A DNA stretch of 46,602 nt from positions 1-46,602 of IMG/VR virus record IMGVR_UViG_3300021142_000051; one strand, written 5' to 3'. Under the pieces are notes generated by a model, which saw only the letters and a list, made by a program, of their open reading frames with translations, did no database searches and was not told the DNA's origin. Below, one piece after another: positions 23,383-33,363 of this stretch. The position numbers were made by a program, and so were the translations under genes. The DNA comes from a virus. The number at the start of each line of letters is the position of its first letter. Positions within the stretch are counted from its first letter, which is position 1.

Positions 23383-26300
23383 ATGGCTCTGAATACAAAT
23401 GTTGCTCCTTATTATGATGATTTTGATTCAACAAAAAATTATCATAGAATACTGTTTAAACCTGGATACGCTGTTCAAGCGAGAGAATTAACACAGTCAC
23501 AAACTATTTTACAAGATCAAATTACAAAACTTGCACAAGGAGTTTATTCTGATGGTTCTGTAGTGACTGGAGGTAATATAACTGTAGATAAAAATATAGT
23601 TACTTGTAAACTTACCCAAGCTTCTAATACTATAATTGATTTGTTAGTAGGTACATTTGCTGTAGGTAGTAATTCTTCGTTTATTGCACAAGTAACTAGC
23701 GTAGATGATGTTAATTATTACATCAATACCAAACCAGTTAATAACATTTTGAAATTCACCTCTGGTGAAAATATTAATTTCTTTGATTCGAAATTAGCAG
23801 CATTATCATTTGTTAATGGCGGATCAGATGTTCCAGCATTTACAACTAATGCATATACAGAATCAACATTTAATAGAATTGCTAGTGGTACATATTTGAG
23901 TAATGCACTTAATATGTCTACTATTAATATGAATGTTGGCGACAACATATCATATACATATTCAAATACAGCATTTTATGCCACCGTAGTCTCTGTGGTC
24001 GATAATCAACATTTGTTAGTTAATCAAGCATTACCGTTTGATTTCAATAGCGTCAGTGTTAGTGTAACATCAGTGGCATCTACACAATCAATGGAAGTAA
24101 ACGTTGATACTGGCGTTTGGTTTACAAACGGACAATTTGTCACATTTACGTTGGGATCGATAATACCACAACCATTATCAATTTATCCTTCTTGTGTGGT
24201 TGGGTTTGAAGTAAATGAAATTATAGTAGATTCATATAGTGATACTACTTTATTAGATCCAGCTATTAGTGCATCTAATTATCAAGCACCAGGGGCAGAT
24301 AGATATAAGATTTATTTTGATTTGGTATCTAAGCCTTATATAAACTCACAGAGTATTGCAAACCTTACTACTAATAAATTTATTGAACTTATTAGAATAG
24401 ATAATGGGGTCATAACAAATATCAGAAACATTCCAAGTTTTTCTTCTATTGGAGATGCAATAGCAAAATCAGTAAAAGATCAATCTGGTGATTTCATTAT
24501 AACTAAGTTTAATCTATCAACTCCTTCGACTGTCATACCTTCATCAGTTAGTGAAGTTAAAACCGAGATTTCTGCAGGAGAAGCGTATATTAATGGTTAT
24601 GATGTGAAAACATTAGCACCAACTCCAATATCATTGTATCCAGCAAGAGACACGGAAAGTCTTACTTACCAAGATATAACTTCATATTATGGTAATTACA
24701 TAAGAGCAAAAAATATAAATGGATCAATACCTAATTTCCAAGCAGAAACTGCAGTTGAAATTCACAACTTGCCTTTTGGGTTAGCTAATACTTCGTCTAA
24801 AATTGGAACAGCTAATATAATTAATTTCTCATATGATTCTAGTTCAAATACAAATACACAGTATAAAGTATTTTTGAGCCAAGTAAAATTACAAAGTAAT
24901 GCTACTCTTAATGTAAGTTCTTTAATTATACCAGGCACATCAAACAATTACAGCGCAGTATCTTTTTCCGCTAATACAGTTGATTCGAAAATTAGTGATT
25001 CGTCATATAATACGTTATTATTCCCATTCCCTCAGAATAACGTGGCCAACGTCACAAACGTAGATTATGTAACAACACGCTATTATTATACTGGCGTATT
25101 CAATAATGGCGCGTACACTATTAATACTAATAATGGTAATGAAACTTTCGTAGGTGCTTCTGGGTCTGGTGGTTTAGTTTCTAATACCCTAGCTCAATTA
25201 AATTACATGTTAGTAACTACTAGTGCAAGCGGTGCATATCCTGCTGGTAAATTTATACCATTAGATGGAACACAGGCTAACGTTAGTATAACAATTAACA
25301 ATTCCAGTACTATACCTCAAGCCACATTTAATATTGGTGGAGGTTTTAATGGAACTGCTACTATTTTAGCAACAATTAGTTCTGTTGCAGATCCTGTGAA
25401 AAATAAAGTATTACATACAAATCAATATGCAGTGGTTTCAGCAAATACTTCAAATACTGCGCTTGATTTAGGATATTCAGACATTTATAATTTTAACGGT
25501 GTTTATGTATTAGGTAATACATATCCATTTATTGGTAGATGGAATAGTTCTACGTCATATTCTGCAAATAATGCAGTTTTATATGACGATGGTAATGCAT
25601 ACATTTCTCTTACAAATCTTAATAGTAATAATACACCAAATACATCTACAAGTAATTGGGTATCTGCATATAATTCTATATCGCAATTTATTTTAGATAA
25701 TGGACAAAGAGATGATAGGTATGATCATGGAACTATAACAAATCCATATGGTTCTTTGGGTAATTTATTAGTTACTTTTGATTATTTCACACATTCAGGT
25801 GGATCTGGATATTTAAGCGTTAATTCTTATCCTGTTGATTATACGAAGATTCCAACCTATACTTCTCCTTCAACAGGAACAACCTATAGATTATCTGATT
25901 CAATTGATTTTAGACCAAGAAGATTAGATGGTGCTAATACCTATGCTACTTTCCAATTACCTGCTCCATTTAATAATTCCTTTATAGATTATAGTTATTA
26001 TCTGAGTAGAGTAGATAAGATTGTATTGTACCCAAATGGACAGTTTAAAACCATTAGAGGAATAAGTTCATACATCAATCCAATTCCTCCAGCCGATGTG
26101 AATAATACGTTAACATTATTCACATTGACATATCCTGCATTTACGTTCAATACCACCGATATATCAATCAATGCTGTTAATTTACGTAGATATACAATGG
26201 CAGATATTGGTTTGTTAGATCAAAGAGTTACTAATTTAGAAAATTACACATCACTTTCTTTACTAGAATCTCAAACCACTAATTTGAATGTGACAGATTC

Positions 26301-27924
26301 AACTGGACAAAATTTATTGTTCACTAATGGATTCCTTGTGGATGGTTTCGCTAGTCCTGATGTTGCTGATACTACTAATCCTGATTATTTGGCTTCTATT
26401 GATCCAATTTCTCAGCTATGCAGACCATATTTTAGTTCTAATACAGTACCATTTACATTGGATTTAACCCAAGGTAATTTCATTAATATACGAAACGGAT
26501 TCATCCCGTCAATAAACACGAATCCATTATTACAATCTAAGCAAAATGGATTATTAACATTAAATAATGGCGTTGTTACGTTCTCTTATGATGAATTCCC
26601 AATGGTTTATCAAAACGTTGCGTCTGAAATTATTAACGTTAATCCGTTTAATGTACTAAATTTCGTTGGTTCTTTAAAAATAAGCCCATCCACTGATGTT
26701 TGGCATAGTTCGCAAACATTACCACAAATTAATATTGTTAATAACGATCAAGCTGCTTGGCTTGCTGCAGTTGCTAATACTGGATTAGGTACTCAGTGGA
26801 ATACTTGGCAATTAAATTGGACAGGTCAACCAACAGATACTATTATAAACGCGACTAATTCTACACAAATTAGCAGAGATACTGCTGCTATCACTTCTGC
26901 ACTACAAGCGCAAGGGTTAAAAACAGCGCTTAATGGTGGATTGATAACAGTAACAAATAATCAAAATATTATTTCAACTTCCGCAATACCTTATTGCAGA
27001 TCAATTCCTATTAATTTCACTGTAACTGGATTGACTCCATATACGCAAGTACGTCCTTATATCAATAACATAGCAGTAGATCAATACGTTAATCCTATAA
27101 CGTTTAATGGCGGAGTATATTATATTGACGTTATTGGTAGTGGTTCTGGATATACTAGTGGTAATAACGTTTCAGTAACAGTTACTGGTAATTGCGCAAC
27201 TCCTGCTATTGTAACTGCAAACGTGGTTAATGGCTCTGTAGCTAATGTGAATATTATTAGTTCTGGATCTGGATATGCATCTCCTCCAATGTTGACCCTT
27301 AACGGGTCTAATACAAGTTCAGCAATATTAGTGGCTAACACTTATGCTGTGTCTGGTGCGCCATTAGTAACTGACGTAAATGGTACTTTACAAGGTATAT
27401 TAATTATGCCTAATGATGCGAATATACAAATTCCTACTGGAACAGTTACTATAACATTAACAGATAATCCTATTAATCCGGTTCTTGCTAAAAGTTATGC
27501 GTCTGCACAATTCTATGCGCAAGGAACTTTGGATAGTGTGCAAACTACAACAGTTTCGGTAAGGCCACCTGAGGCTTCTATAATAGTGCCCCCTCCAGCG
27601 CCTTATATTCCACCATACAATCCTCCAGTTGTACCATATTATCCACAACCAGTTACATGTATTGCTCCTGTGGTTATATCTGTTCCTGGTCCAACACCGC
27701 CACCACCACCACCACAAATTCCTACACCTCCTCCTTTACCAAAGGGGTCAGACGTATTGACAGGAAAAATAAGAGCCGATGGAGCAAATTATTATATCTG
27801 GAAATGTACCAGTTATAGTTATAATCCTGCTGGAGAAGTAGTGCAAACAACAAAGACAGTTGCTGGTACATATGCTAATGGTGGTCATATTACTACTATT
27901 GCCAAATCGACAAAGACACTTTAA
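23383..27924 (+). CDS. DUF4815-type virion protein, N-terminal part
   Basis: A 1513-residue protein. The start (YYDDFDSTKNYHRILFKPGY, AVQARELTQSQTILQDQITK) is the signature of DUF4815, a large structural protein of T4-like marine phages linked to the baseplate periphery. Later landmarks are RDTESLTYQDITSYYGNYIRA, YDHGTITNPYG, SDSIDFRPRRLDGANTY and the conserved helix RYTMADIGLLDQRVTNLENY. Residues about 1245-1321 are two Gly/Tyr modules (GSGSGYTSGNNVSVTVTG, SSGSGYASPPMLTLNGS). A proline-rich linker (about 1396-1454) precedes the end. A domain normally C-terminal in the family (DPLAQNFFVD) is in the next gene. AGGAAG lies 9 bases upstream. Confidence 0.85.
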   Translation: MALNTNVAPYYDDFDSTKNYHRILFKPGYAVQARELTQSQTILQDQITKLAQGVYSDGSVVTGGNITVDKNIVTCKLTQASNTIIDLLVGTFAVGSNSSFIAQVTSVDDVNYYINTKPVNNILKFTSGENINFFDSKLAALSFVNGGSDVPAFTTNAYTESTFNRIASGTYLSNALNMSTINMNVGDNISYTYSNTAFYATVVSVVDNQHLLVNQALPFDFNSVSVSVTSVASTQSMEVNVDTGVWFTNGQFVTFTLGSIIPQPLSIYPSCVVGFEVNEIIVDSYSDTTLLDPAISASNYQAPGADRYKIYFDLVSKPYINSQSIANLTTNKFIELIRIDNGVITNIRNIPSFSSIGDAIAKSVKDQSGDFIITKFNLSTPSTVIPSSVSEVKTEISAGEAYINGYDVKTLAPTPISLYPARDTESLTYQDITSYYGNYIRAKNINGSIPNFQAETAVEIHNLPFGLANTSSKIGTANIINFSYDSSSNTNTQYKVFLSQVKLQSNATLNVSSLIIPGTSNNYSAVSFSANTVDSKISDSSYNTLLFPFPQNNVANVTNVDYVTTRYYYTGVFNNGAYTINTNNGNETFVGASGSGGLVSNTLAQLNYMLVTTSASGAYPAGKFIPLDGTQANVSITINNSSTIPQATFNIGGGFNGTATILATISSVADPVKNKVLHTNQYAVVSANTSNTALDLGYSDIYNFNGVYVLGNTYPFIGRWNSSTSYSANNAVLYDDGNAYISLTNLNSNNTPNTSTSNWVSAYNSISQFILDNGQRDDRYDHGTITNPYGSLGNLLVTFDYFTHSGGSGYLSVNSYPVDYTKIPTYTSPSTGTTYRLSDSIDFRPRRLDGANTYATFQLPAPFNNSFIDYSYYLSRVDKIVLYPNGQFKTIRGISSYINPIPPADVNNTLTLFTLTYPAFTFNTTDISINAVNLRRYTMADIGLLDQRVTNLENYTSLSLLESQTTNLNVTDSTGQNLLFTNGFLVDGFASPDVADTTNPDYLASIDPISQLCRPYFSSNTVPFTLDLTQGNFINIRNGFIPSINTNPLLQSKQNGLLTLNNGVVTFSYDEFPMVYQNVASEIINVNPFNVLNFVGSLKISPSTDVWHSSQTLPQINIVNNDQAAWLAAVANTGLGTQWNTWQLNWTGQPTDTIINATNSTQISRDTAAITSALQAQGLKTALNGGLITVTNNQNIISTSAIPYCRSIPINFTVTGLTPYTQVRPYINNIAVDQYVNPITFNGGVYYIDVIGSGSGYTSGNNVSVTVTGNCATPAIVTANVVNGSVANVNIISSGSGYASPPMLTLNGSNTSSAILVANTYAVSGAPLVTDVNGTLQGILIMPNDANIQIPTGTVTITLTDNPINPVLAKSYASAQFYAQGTLDSVQTTTVSVRPPEASIIVPPPAPYIPPYNPPVVPYYPQPVTCIAPVVISVPGPTPPPPPPQIPTPPPLPKGSDVLTGKIRADGANYYIWKCTSYSYNPAGEVVQTTKTVAGTYANGGHITTIAKSTKTL

Positions 27925-27952
27925 TAAATTACGGAATAATTAGGAAAAAAAT

Positions 27953-29650
27953 ATGAGCGTTTTCGATTACTCAATGGCCAAAGTATTCCATACTTCAGTT
28001 TATTATAACGCTGGCCCTTTGAAATATAATAGTTCTACTGGAAAATGGGGACCATTTGTTGGCGCAGGTCAAAATCTTTCTGTTCCATTGACTAATGCGC
28101 AAGCTGCTATTAATCTTACCCAAACATATACGAATTATTATAATGCAGGAACAATAAGTGCAGAATTAGTATCTTCGGTTGATTCTGCTATTAATGCACA
28201 AATATCAGCATTACCACCGCCAAGTGGAAATTATAATGATTCCACTTGGCAAAATAAAATATTAAAAAATGCGCATGATAATTTAAACGCTTCAGCATCT
28301 TCTTTAAATTATTATGGCAAACCTTCTGGCTTTTCTTCTGGATCTAGTACAACAACATTTGACCCACTAGCTCAAAACTTTTTTGTTGACGACAAAAGAT
28401 ATCCAAATGGAGTATTTTTATCATCTATAGGATTATTTTTTGCTACAAAAGATACCAGCGTTCCTGTATCTATCCAAATTATTGGCGTTACAAATGGATA
28501 TCCTGATAGTAGCAAACCCATAACTGGATCTGTGGTAGTAAAACAACCAAATGACGTTAATATTCCTGATGTTTCTCAACAAACAACATCAATTGGTCCA
28601 CAAACAACTTTTTATTTCGATTATCCTGTATATTTACCTGCTGGACAATATTCGTTTATTGTAGTTAGTAATTCAAGTAATTATACAGTTTATGGTTCAA
28701 GTATGGGTAAAGTACAATACGGTACAACTAATACCGTATCAACTCCATCTTATGCAGGAGTTTTATTTAAATCACAAAATGCTTCTACTTGGGTTCCTGC
28801 TACAGGTACTGGTACGCTATCACAAACAGTTAGTGAATCTTTATGTTTTGCGATGAATATCTGTAATTTTGCTGGAGGATCAGCTAATTTTCAAATGAAT
28901 TCTAATCAGAATCCATATCCAATGAATTATGATTTATTTGAATTGACCTCGCATGATATCACGTTTAATCAACTTGATTCTATAAGTTATTCAACGTCCA
29001 CTACATCAGCATCAACTAGAATAAAATCTGGAATTTATCCTGTATTGATTAATAAAAATACCCAGATGGCAACAAGGCAGATACAACAAAATGCAGGCGA
29101 TATAACGTTGCAATGTTCACTGTCAAATTCAGATACTTTCACGAGTCCTGTTATTGATTTACAAAGAATGAGTAAAATTCTAATCAATAATTGGGTTGGT
29201 GCTTATAATTCAGCTAATACAGTAGCAGAATCATTACCAGGATTGAATAATAACGGCGGTTCTCTTTCTAAATATATAACAAAGAGAGTCACACTATCAA
29301 ACAATTTTAATTCTACTGGTTTAACTGTATACGTTGATGTTAATAGACAGCCAGGAACTTCAATTGAAGTTTATTATAAAGTTATGAATACTAATGATAA
29401 TAATAACTTTGATAATAATCCTTATGTTTTAATGAGTCCAATTTTAACTCCTGGTAGCGGATTAAATAACACTGGACCAAACGATTGGGTCCAAGATACG
29501 TATCAAGCTTTAAATATCACATATAATGACGTTTCTACTGGAATAGAATATAACAACTTTAATAGGTTCGCTATTAAAATATGTTTCTATTCTAGTAATC
29601 CAGCATTAGCACCTCAAATTAAAAACTTTAGAGCAATAGCAACGGCGTAA
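27953..29650 (+). CDS. DUF4815-type virion protein, C-terminal part as a separate gene
   Basis: A 565-residue protein. From about residue 136 it matches the C-terminal part of DUF4815-type proteins: FDPLAQNFFVDDKRYPNGVF, SSIGLFFATKD, TFYFDYPVYLPAGQYSFIVV, then a Ser/Thr-rich lectin-like beta region and SNNFNSTGLTVYVDVNRQPG through FNRFAIKICFYS. The first 135 residues look new, with a fresh start (MSVFDYSMAKVFHTSVYYNA). A stop, a 28-base spacer and a Shine-Dalgarno (AGGA, 8-9 bases before ATG) separate it from the preceding gene. It therefore appears to be a true gene fission, not a sequencing frameshift. Confidence 0.75.
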   Translation: MSVFDYSMAKVFHTSVYYNAGPLKYNSSTGKWGPFVGAGQNLSVPLTNAQAAINLTQTYTNYYNAGTISAELVSSVDSAINAQISALPPPSGNYNDSTWQNKILKNAHDNLNASASSLNYYGKPSGFSSGSSTTTFDPLAQNFFVDDKRYPNGVFLSSIGLFFATKDTSVPVSIQIIGVTNGYPDSSKPITGSVVVKQPNDVNIPDVSQQTTSIGPQTTFYFDYPVYLPAGQYSFIVVSNSSNYTVYGSSMGKVQYGTTNTVSTPSYAGVLFKSQNASTWVPATGTGTLSQTVSESLCFAMNICNFAGGSANFQMNSNQNPYPMNYDLFELTSHDITFNQLDSISYSTSTTSASTRIKSGIYPVLINKNTQMATRQIQQNAGDITLQCSLSNSDTFTSPVIDLQRMSKILINNWVGAYNSANTVAESLPGLNNNGGSLSKYITKRVTLSNNFNSTGLTVYVDVNRQPGTSIEVYYKVMNTNDNNNFDNNPYVLMSPILTPGSGLNNTGPNDWVQDTYQALNITYNDVSTGIEYNNFNRFAIKICFYSSNPALAPQIKNFRAIATA

Positions 29651-29652
29651 AT

Positions 29653-29850
29653 ATGAACCTTTATAGAATAACAGATGAACCTGATTTAGTGAAAGATATG
29701 GATAGTAAAGCTATATTAAATACCAATTATGCTGCATATCTAGAATATATTAATACTAAAAAAATGAATACTGACGTCGAAACACTAAAAGTTGAGATGA
29801 GTGAAATTAAAGATATGTTGTCAAAAATAATATCTGCATTAGATAAATAA
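29653..29850 (+). CDS. Small conserved virion-cluster protein
   Basis: A 65-residue protein, MNLYRITDEPDLVKDMDSKA then ILNTNYAAYLEYINTKKMN, followed by a heptad-like helix (VETLKVEMSEIKDMLSKIIS). I recognise the 'ITxxPDLVKDMxSKAILNxN' opening from short hypothetical proteins that follow large structural genes in T4-like marine phages. It starts two bases after the previous stop. The C-terminal helix could mediate trimerisation or docking. Function unknown. Confidence 0.75.
   Translation: MNLYRITDEPDLVKDMDSKAILNTNYAAYLEYINTKKMNTDVETLKVEMSEIKDMLSKIISALDK
29842..29849 (+). promoter_or_regulatory. Late-promoter-like GATAAATA
   Basis: GATAAATA overlaps the stop of the small protein and lies 31 bases upstream of the fibre ATG at 29880, the same spacing as the motifs at 10778 and 10799. 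It may give a separate late transcript for the fibre region. Confidence 0.45.
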
Positions 29851-29879
29851 TAAAATACGAACACATAGAAGTAATAGAA

Positions 29880-32800
29880 ATGGCAAATACCGTCAACTTA
29901 CTCAGTTATAATAATACCTTTGGCGATGAAATGCTCGCCATCAATGCGCTGATACAAGAAAACAATACTCTTGCTACAAATAACTACACGAAATCTACTG
30001 GAACGTTATTTTTAAATGATCCTACTTTAGGATTACAAATAGCAAATAACTCCATATTTGGTGGGCAGTTACAAGTAGTTGGTATAGGGTCTTCCGCGTA
30101 TATACAGAATAATTTACAAGTTGGCGGACAAATACTGTTTTCCAATCCTACATTAGGCTTGACTAATGCTGGCCAAGCTAATATTGGCGGTATTTTGTAC
30201 CTAAACAGTACTGGGACAGGATTAAGCGTTTCGAATAATTCCATATTTAATGGAAGTATAACAGTAAACGGTATAGGAACTTTTAATAATACAGTCACAA
30301 TTGGTGGTGCAACAAGTATTAATAATAAGTTAACTGTTTCTGGCAATACAAGTATATCAAATACTTTATATGTCACCGGGACAACTAATATATCAAATAC
30401 GTTAAATGTTTTAAACAACTTAAACGTAAGTAACAACATTACTGTTACAAATAATGGCTTGGTAAGTGGAAGTTTTCAAGTAATAAATTTAATAACTTCT
30501 AACCTGCTTCTTACAAATAGCATTACTTCTAATACACTAATTAACGGCAATATAATCACTGCTAATAGCATAGGTGTGGTAGGAACGGTTAACGCCAGTT
30601 CATTATTAACCACTAATACAATATCTAATGTAGTAACTGCTAATAATGTAGGAGTATCAGGATTTGTTAATACAAGCAGCGTATTAGCTAATACGTATTT
30701 CTCTAATGTAACGTCTTCTGTTGTATTGAATTCAACAAATGCTTACGTTAATTTAGTAAATGCAAATACTACCAATTCGTCAATTGTAAACGTTAACAAT
30801 ACAATCAATGTAATTGGTAATTCATACGTTTCTACTATAATTGCAAATACCAAATATGCTAATGTAAGTTCGTCTGTAGTATTAAATGCTACTAATGCTT
30901 ATGTTAACTTGGTAAGCGCAAATACTACCAATTCGTCAATTGTAAACGTTAGCAATACAATCAATGTAATTGGTAATTCATATTTCTCTAATACAATTGC
31001 AAATACTACATATGCTAATGTAACTGTATCAAATATAACGAATTCTAGTAATGCTAATATTAACGTATTAACAGCTAATTCTCATTTTGGTAATACTATT
31101 ACTGTTACCACAACAAATTCAAATAATATCAATGGTATTGTTGCAAACCTCAATGTAATTACAACAAACAGCGTATTTGCAAACACTGCTAATTTAATTT
31201 CTGCTAATATAAGTTCTGCAAATGTAATAACCACATTAAATATAAATGGGGTTACTAATTTTTATGGACAAGCAAATTCAAATACTAATTTTGGAATTGG
31301 CGGAATTTTATACGTTCCTCAAATAAATCTTCCAGCTGGAGGTCAAATACTTGGTGATAGTGGTGCTGGTGGAGCAACTATATATGCAAATTCAGTATCA
31401 GTTGGTACTGGTGGACTTAGTATTAAAGGTAATTTTACTGTACAAGGTTCTACTGTATATAATGTTAATCAGTTCACATTAAGTGCTAATACACCAAACC
31501 CATCTTATGCTTATTTTGGCGTTTATAGAAGCCAAAACGGCACTAGTAATTCTTACATTAGATGGAATGAAGGATCAAGAATATGGGATTTAACTGCTAA
31601 TAGTGCAACTGAACCATATTATAGAATATTAACTGACCAATATATCAATAGCACTGGTACGTTAAATAGCGGTTCAAATATAGCATCTTCTTTGGCTTTA
31701 TCTTCAGCAAATACATTTTTACAAGCCAATGACGCGTTAACATTATCGTCTGCGCAATCGTATACAAATGCTGCCAACAATTGGTTACAAGCAAATGATA
31801 CGCTGACATTAACTTCTGCGCAATCGTATACAAATGCTGCCAACAATTGGTTACAAGCAAATGACACGTTAACATTATCGTCTGCAAAAACTTATACAAA
31901 TGCTGCCAACAATTGGTTACAAGCAAATGACGCGTTAACATTATCTTCTGCTCAATCATATTCAAGTAATGCTACTAATTTAACTACAGGTACTATTAAT
32001 GTAGGCAGATTCCCAAATTCTGGTGTTGCTGCTGGAACATATGGCAATACGACTACTATTCCTACAATAACAGTAGACGCCTATGGTAGAGTGACTGCAG
32101 TATCTAATAACTCCGTATCTACAACGATAAATTTGGCTGGTACTTCTGGTACTGGTTCTGTTTCTGGCGGCGGTACATTAACACTAACATCGTCAAATAC
32201 GGCTATTACAAATGTAAGTTCTTCTGGAACTACGTTAACAATTAACCCACAAGTTTCAGGAGTCTCACCTGGCACATATAGTATTTCTACAATAACAGTA
32301 GACTCTTATGGTAGAATAACCAGTGCGTCTTCGGGTTCTGTTGCTGGGGTCAGTATCACTAACGATACATCTTCTGCTGCAACATATTATCCTTTATTAT
32401 CATTAACAAATTCTGGTAGTTTATCAACTACCAATACGTCCAGTACAAAGTTATCATTTACACCTAGTACAGGAACCTTAACCGCAACAGCTTTCTCTGG
32501 ATCTGGTTCTGGATTAACTGGAACAGCAAATAATTTAACTGCAAATGTGGCAAATTATGCTCCTGCAAGCGGGTTAACTGGAACAGCTTTAGCTACAAAT
32601 GTTGTATCTTCTAATTTAACCTCAATAGGTCCATTAAATTCTTTAGCTGTATCTGGCCAAACTGTTTCGACAAAGGGATATAGAGAAGGTGTTGTAACTA
32701 TTGGAAGCGTATCTGGTACAACTTATCTGGATCTTTCGCAAGGTAATATTTTCACTGTAACTCTTGCTGGAAGTGGAATTACGTTTAATTTTAGTAATCC

Positions 32801-33014
32801 TCCAGCTGCTGGCGTTGCGTGTTACATTACTGTGATTTTGAAACAAGATACTACAGGAGGTAGGACTTATGGAACGTTTACAAATTCTAGATGGACCGAT
32901 GGCGCTACTCCTGTTTTAACAACTAATGCTAATGCTACTGATATTTTATCGTTTTTAACTGTTGACGGTGGGTCGAACTATTATGGTGGCTTTGCTATGG
33001 CTAACACAGCATAA
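29880..33014 (+). CDS. Long tail-fibre protein (cyanophage type)
   Basis: A 1044-residue protein. The N-terminus (MANTVNLLSYNNTFGDEMLA, YTKSTGTLFLNDPTLGLQIA, SIFGGQLQVVGIGSSAYIQN) is the anchoring domain I recognise from fibre-like proteins of T4-like cyanophages. The middle is a long beta-repeat shaft rich in Asn/Thr/Val, including a 52-residue tandem repeat. Residues about 614-700 hold four 22-residue repeats (TNAANNWLQANDTLTLTSAQ). The C-terminal third has the fibre motifs ITVDAYGRVTAV and ITVDSYGRITSA and a final domain (FTVTLAGSGITFNFSNPP, CYITVILKQDTTGG, DGGSNYYGGFAMANTA) probably at the tip. It is part of the host-recognition apparatus. Confidence 0.85.
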   Translation: MANTVNLLSYNNTFGDEMLAINALIQENNTLATNNYTKSTGTLFLNDPTLGLQIANNSIFGGQLQVVGIGSSAYIQNNLQVGGQILFSNPTLGLTNAGQANIGGILYLNSTGTGLSVSNNSIFNGSITVNGIGTFNNTVTIGGATSINNKLTVSGNTSISNTLYVTGTTNISNTLNVLNNLNVSNNITVTNNGLVSGSFQVINLITSNLLLTNSITSNTLINGNIITANSIGVVGTVNASSLLTTNTISNVVTANNVGVSGFVNTSSVLANTYFSNVTSSVVLNSTNAYVNLVNANTTNSSIVNVNNTINVIGNSYVSTIIANTKYANVSSSVVLNATNAYVNLVSANTTNSSIVNVSNTINVIGNSYFSNTIANTTYANVTVSNITNSSNANINVLTANSHFGNTITVTTTNSNNINGIVANLNVITTNSVFANTANLISANISSANVITTLNINGVTNFYGQANSNTNFGIGGILYVPQINLPAGGQILGDSGAGGATIYANSVSVGTGGLSIKGNFTVQGSTVYNVNQFTLSANTPNPSYAYFGVYRSQNGTSNSYIRWNEGSRIWDLTANSATEPYYRILTDQYINSTGTLNSGSNIASSLALSSANTFLQANDALTLSSAQSYTNAANNWLQANDTLTLTSAQSYTNAANNWLQANDTLTLSSAKTYTNAANNWLQANDALTLSSAQSYSSNATNLTTGTINVGRFPNSGVAAGTYGNTTTIPTITVDAYGRVTAVSNNSVSTTINLAGTSGTGSVSGGGTLTLTSSNTAITNVSSSGTTLTINPQVSGVSPGTYSISTITVDSYGRITSASSGSVAGVSITNDTSSAATYYPLLSLTNSGSLSTTNTSSTKLSFTPSTGTLTATAFSGSGSGLTGTANNLTANVANYAPASGLTGTALATNVVSSNLTSIGPLNSLAVSGQTVSTKGYREGVVTIGSVSGTTYLDLSQGNIFTVTLAGSGITFNFSNPPAAGVACYITVILKQDTTGGRTYGTFTNSRWTDGATPVLTTNANATDILSFLTVDGGSNYYGGFAMANTA
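30771..31010 (+). repeat. 156-bp repeats in the fibre shaft
   Basis: The block starting at 30771 recurs at 30927, an interval of 156 bases (52 residues), with near-identical stretches such as the one encoding TTNSSIVNVxNTINVIGNSY. The two copies differ by a few substitutions, consistent with a recent in-frame tandem duplication in the fibre shaft. Confidence 0.8.
31721..31968 (+). repeat. Four 66-bp tandem repeats in the fibre
   Basis: Repeat starts at 31721, 31787, 31853 and 31919 are exactly 66 bases apart (22 residues, LQANDxLTLxSAxxYTNAAN plus NW). Copies 2 and 3 are nearly identical; the last copy diverges at its 3' end. Length change would keep the frame and alter the helical stalk before the C-terminal fibre domain. 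Confidence 0.9.
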
Positions 33015-33017
33015 TTA

Positions 33018-33025
33018 AATAAATA
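33018..33025 (+). promoter_or_regulatory. Late-promoter-like AATAAATA
   Basis: AATAAATA occurs just after the fibre stop, 32 bases before the ATG at 33057, a spacing like that of the other candidate late promoters. It could drive the collagen-like protein and oxygenase cluster. Confidence 0.45.
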
Positions 33026-33056
33026 ATATAAAAATAGTAGAAGGTACTTTAGAACA

Positions 33057-33359
33057 ATGAAAACAGAGATTTACGTATTTTATCAAGATAATTATGATCC
33101 TTTGACCATATTTAATATAAGAAATGTGGATTTAAGAAATCCTCAAAATGTAGTAAATTATAGATGTTACATAACAGAAAATAATTGGGCTAGTTTTGTT
33201 GATGCATTCATTACATCAAATAGCGGTTGTTTGGCTGATAATTCTATCTTTATAGACAGAGATTTCAAAGGATTTATTCTGATGTATTATGATAGTATAA
33301 CAGAAAAACGAGTTATTGTAACAGATCCTAAACTAATCATAGAAGCATTATCACAATAA
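33057..33359 (+). CDS. Hypothetical protein ahead of the collagen-like gene
   Basis: A 100-residue soluble protein (MKTEIYVFYQDNYDPLTIFN...). It is mixed alpha/beta with two cysteines (C50, C66) and no recognisable motif, signal peptide or coil. AGAAGG lies upstream of the ATG. The collagen-like gene starts four bases after its stop, so they are co-translated, and it may serve that protein as a partner or chaperone. I do not recognise the family. Confidence 0.7.
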   Translation: MKTEIYVFYQDNYDPLTIFNIRNVDLRNPQNVVNYRCYITENNWASFVDAFITSNSGCLADNSIFIDRDFKGFILMYYDSITEKRVIVTDPKLIIEALSQ

Positions 33360-33363
33360 AAAT

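Noticed and set aside
27570-27745. Proline-rich DUF4815 linker as another substrate of prolyl hydroxylases
   Set aside because: It has almost no Pro-Gly sites and no Gly-X-Y periodicity, so it does not look like a collagen-type substrate.
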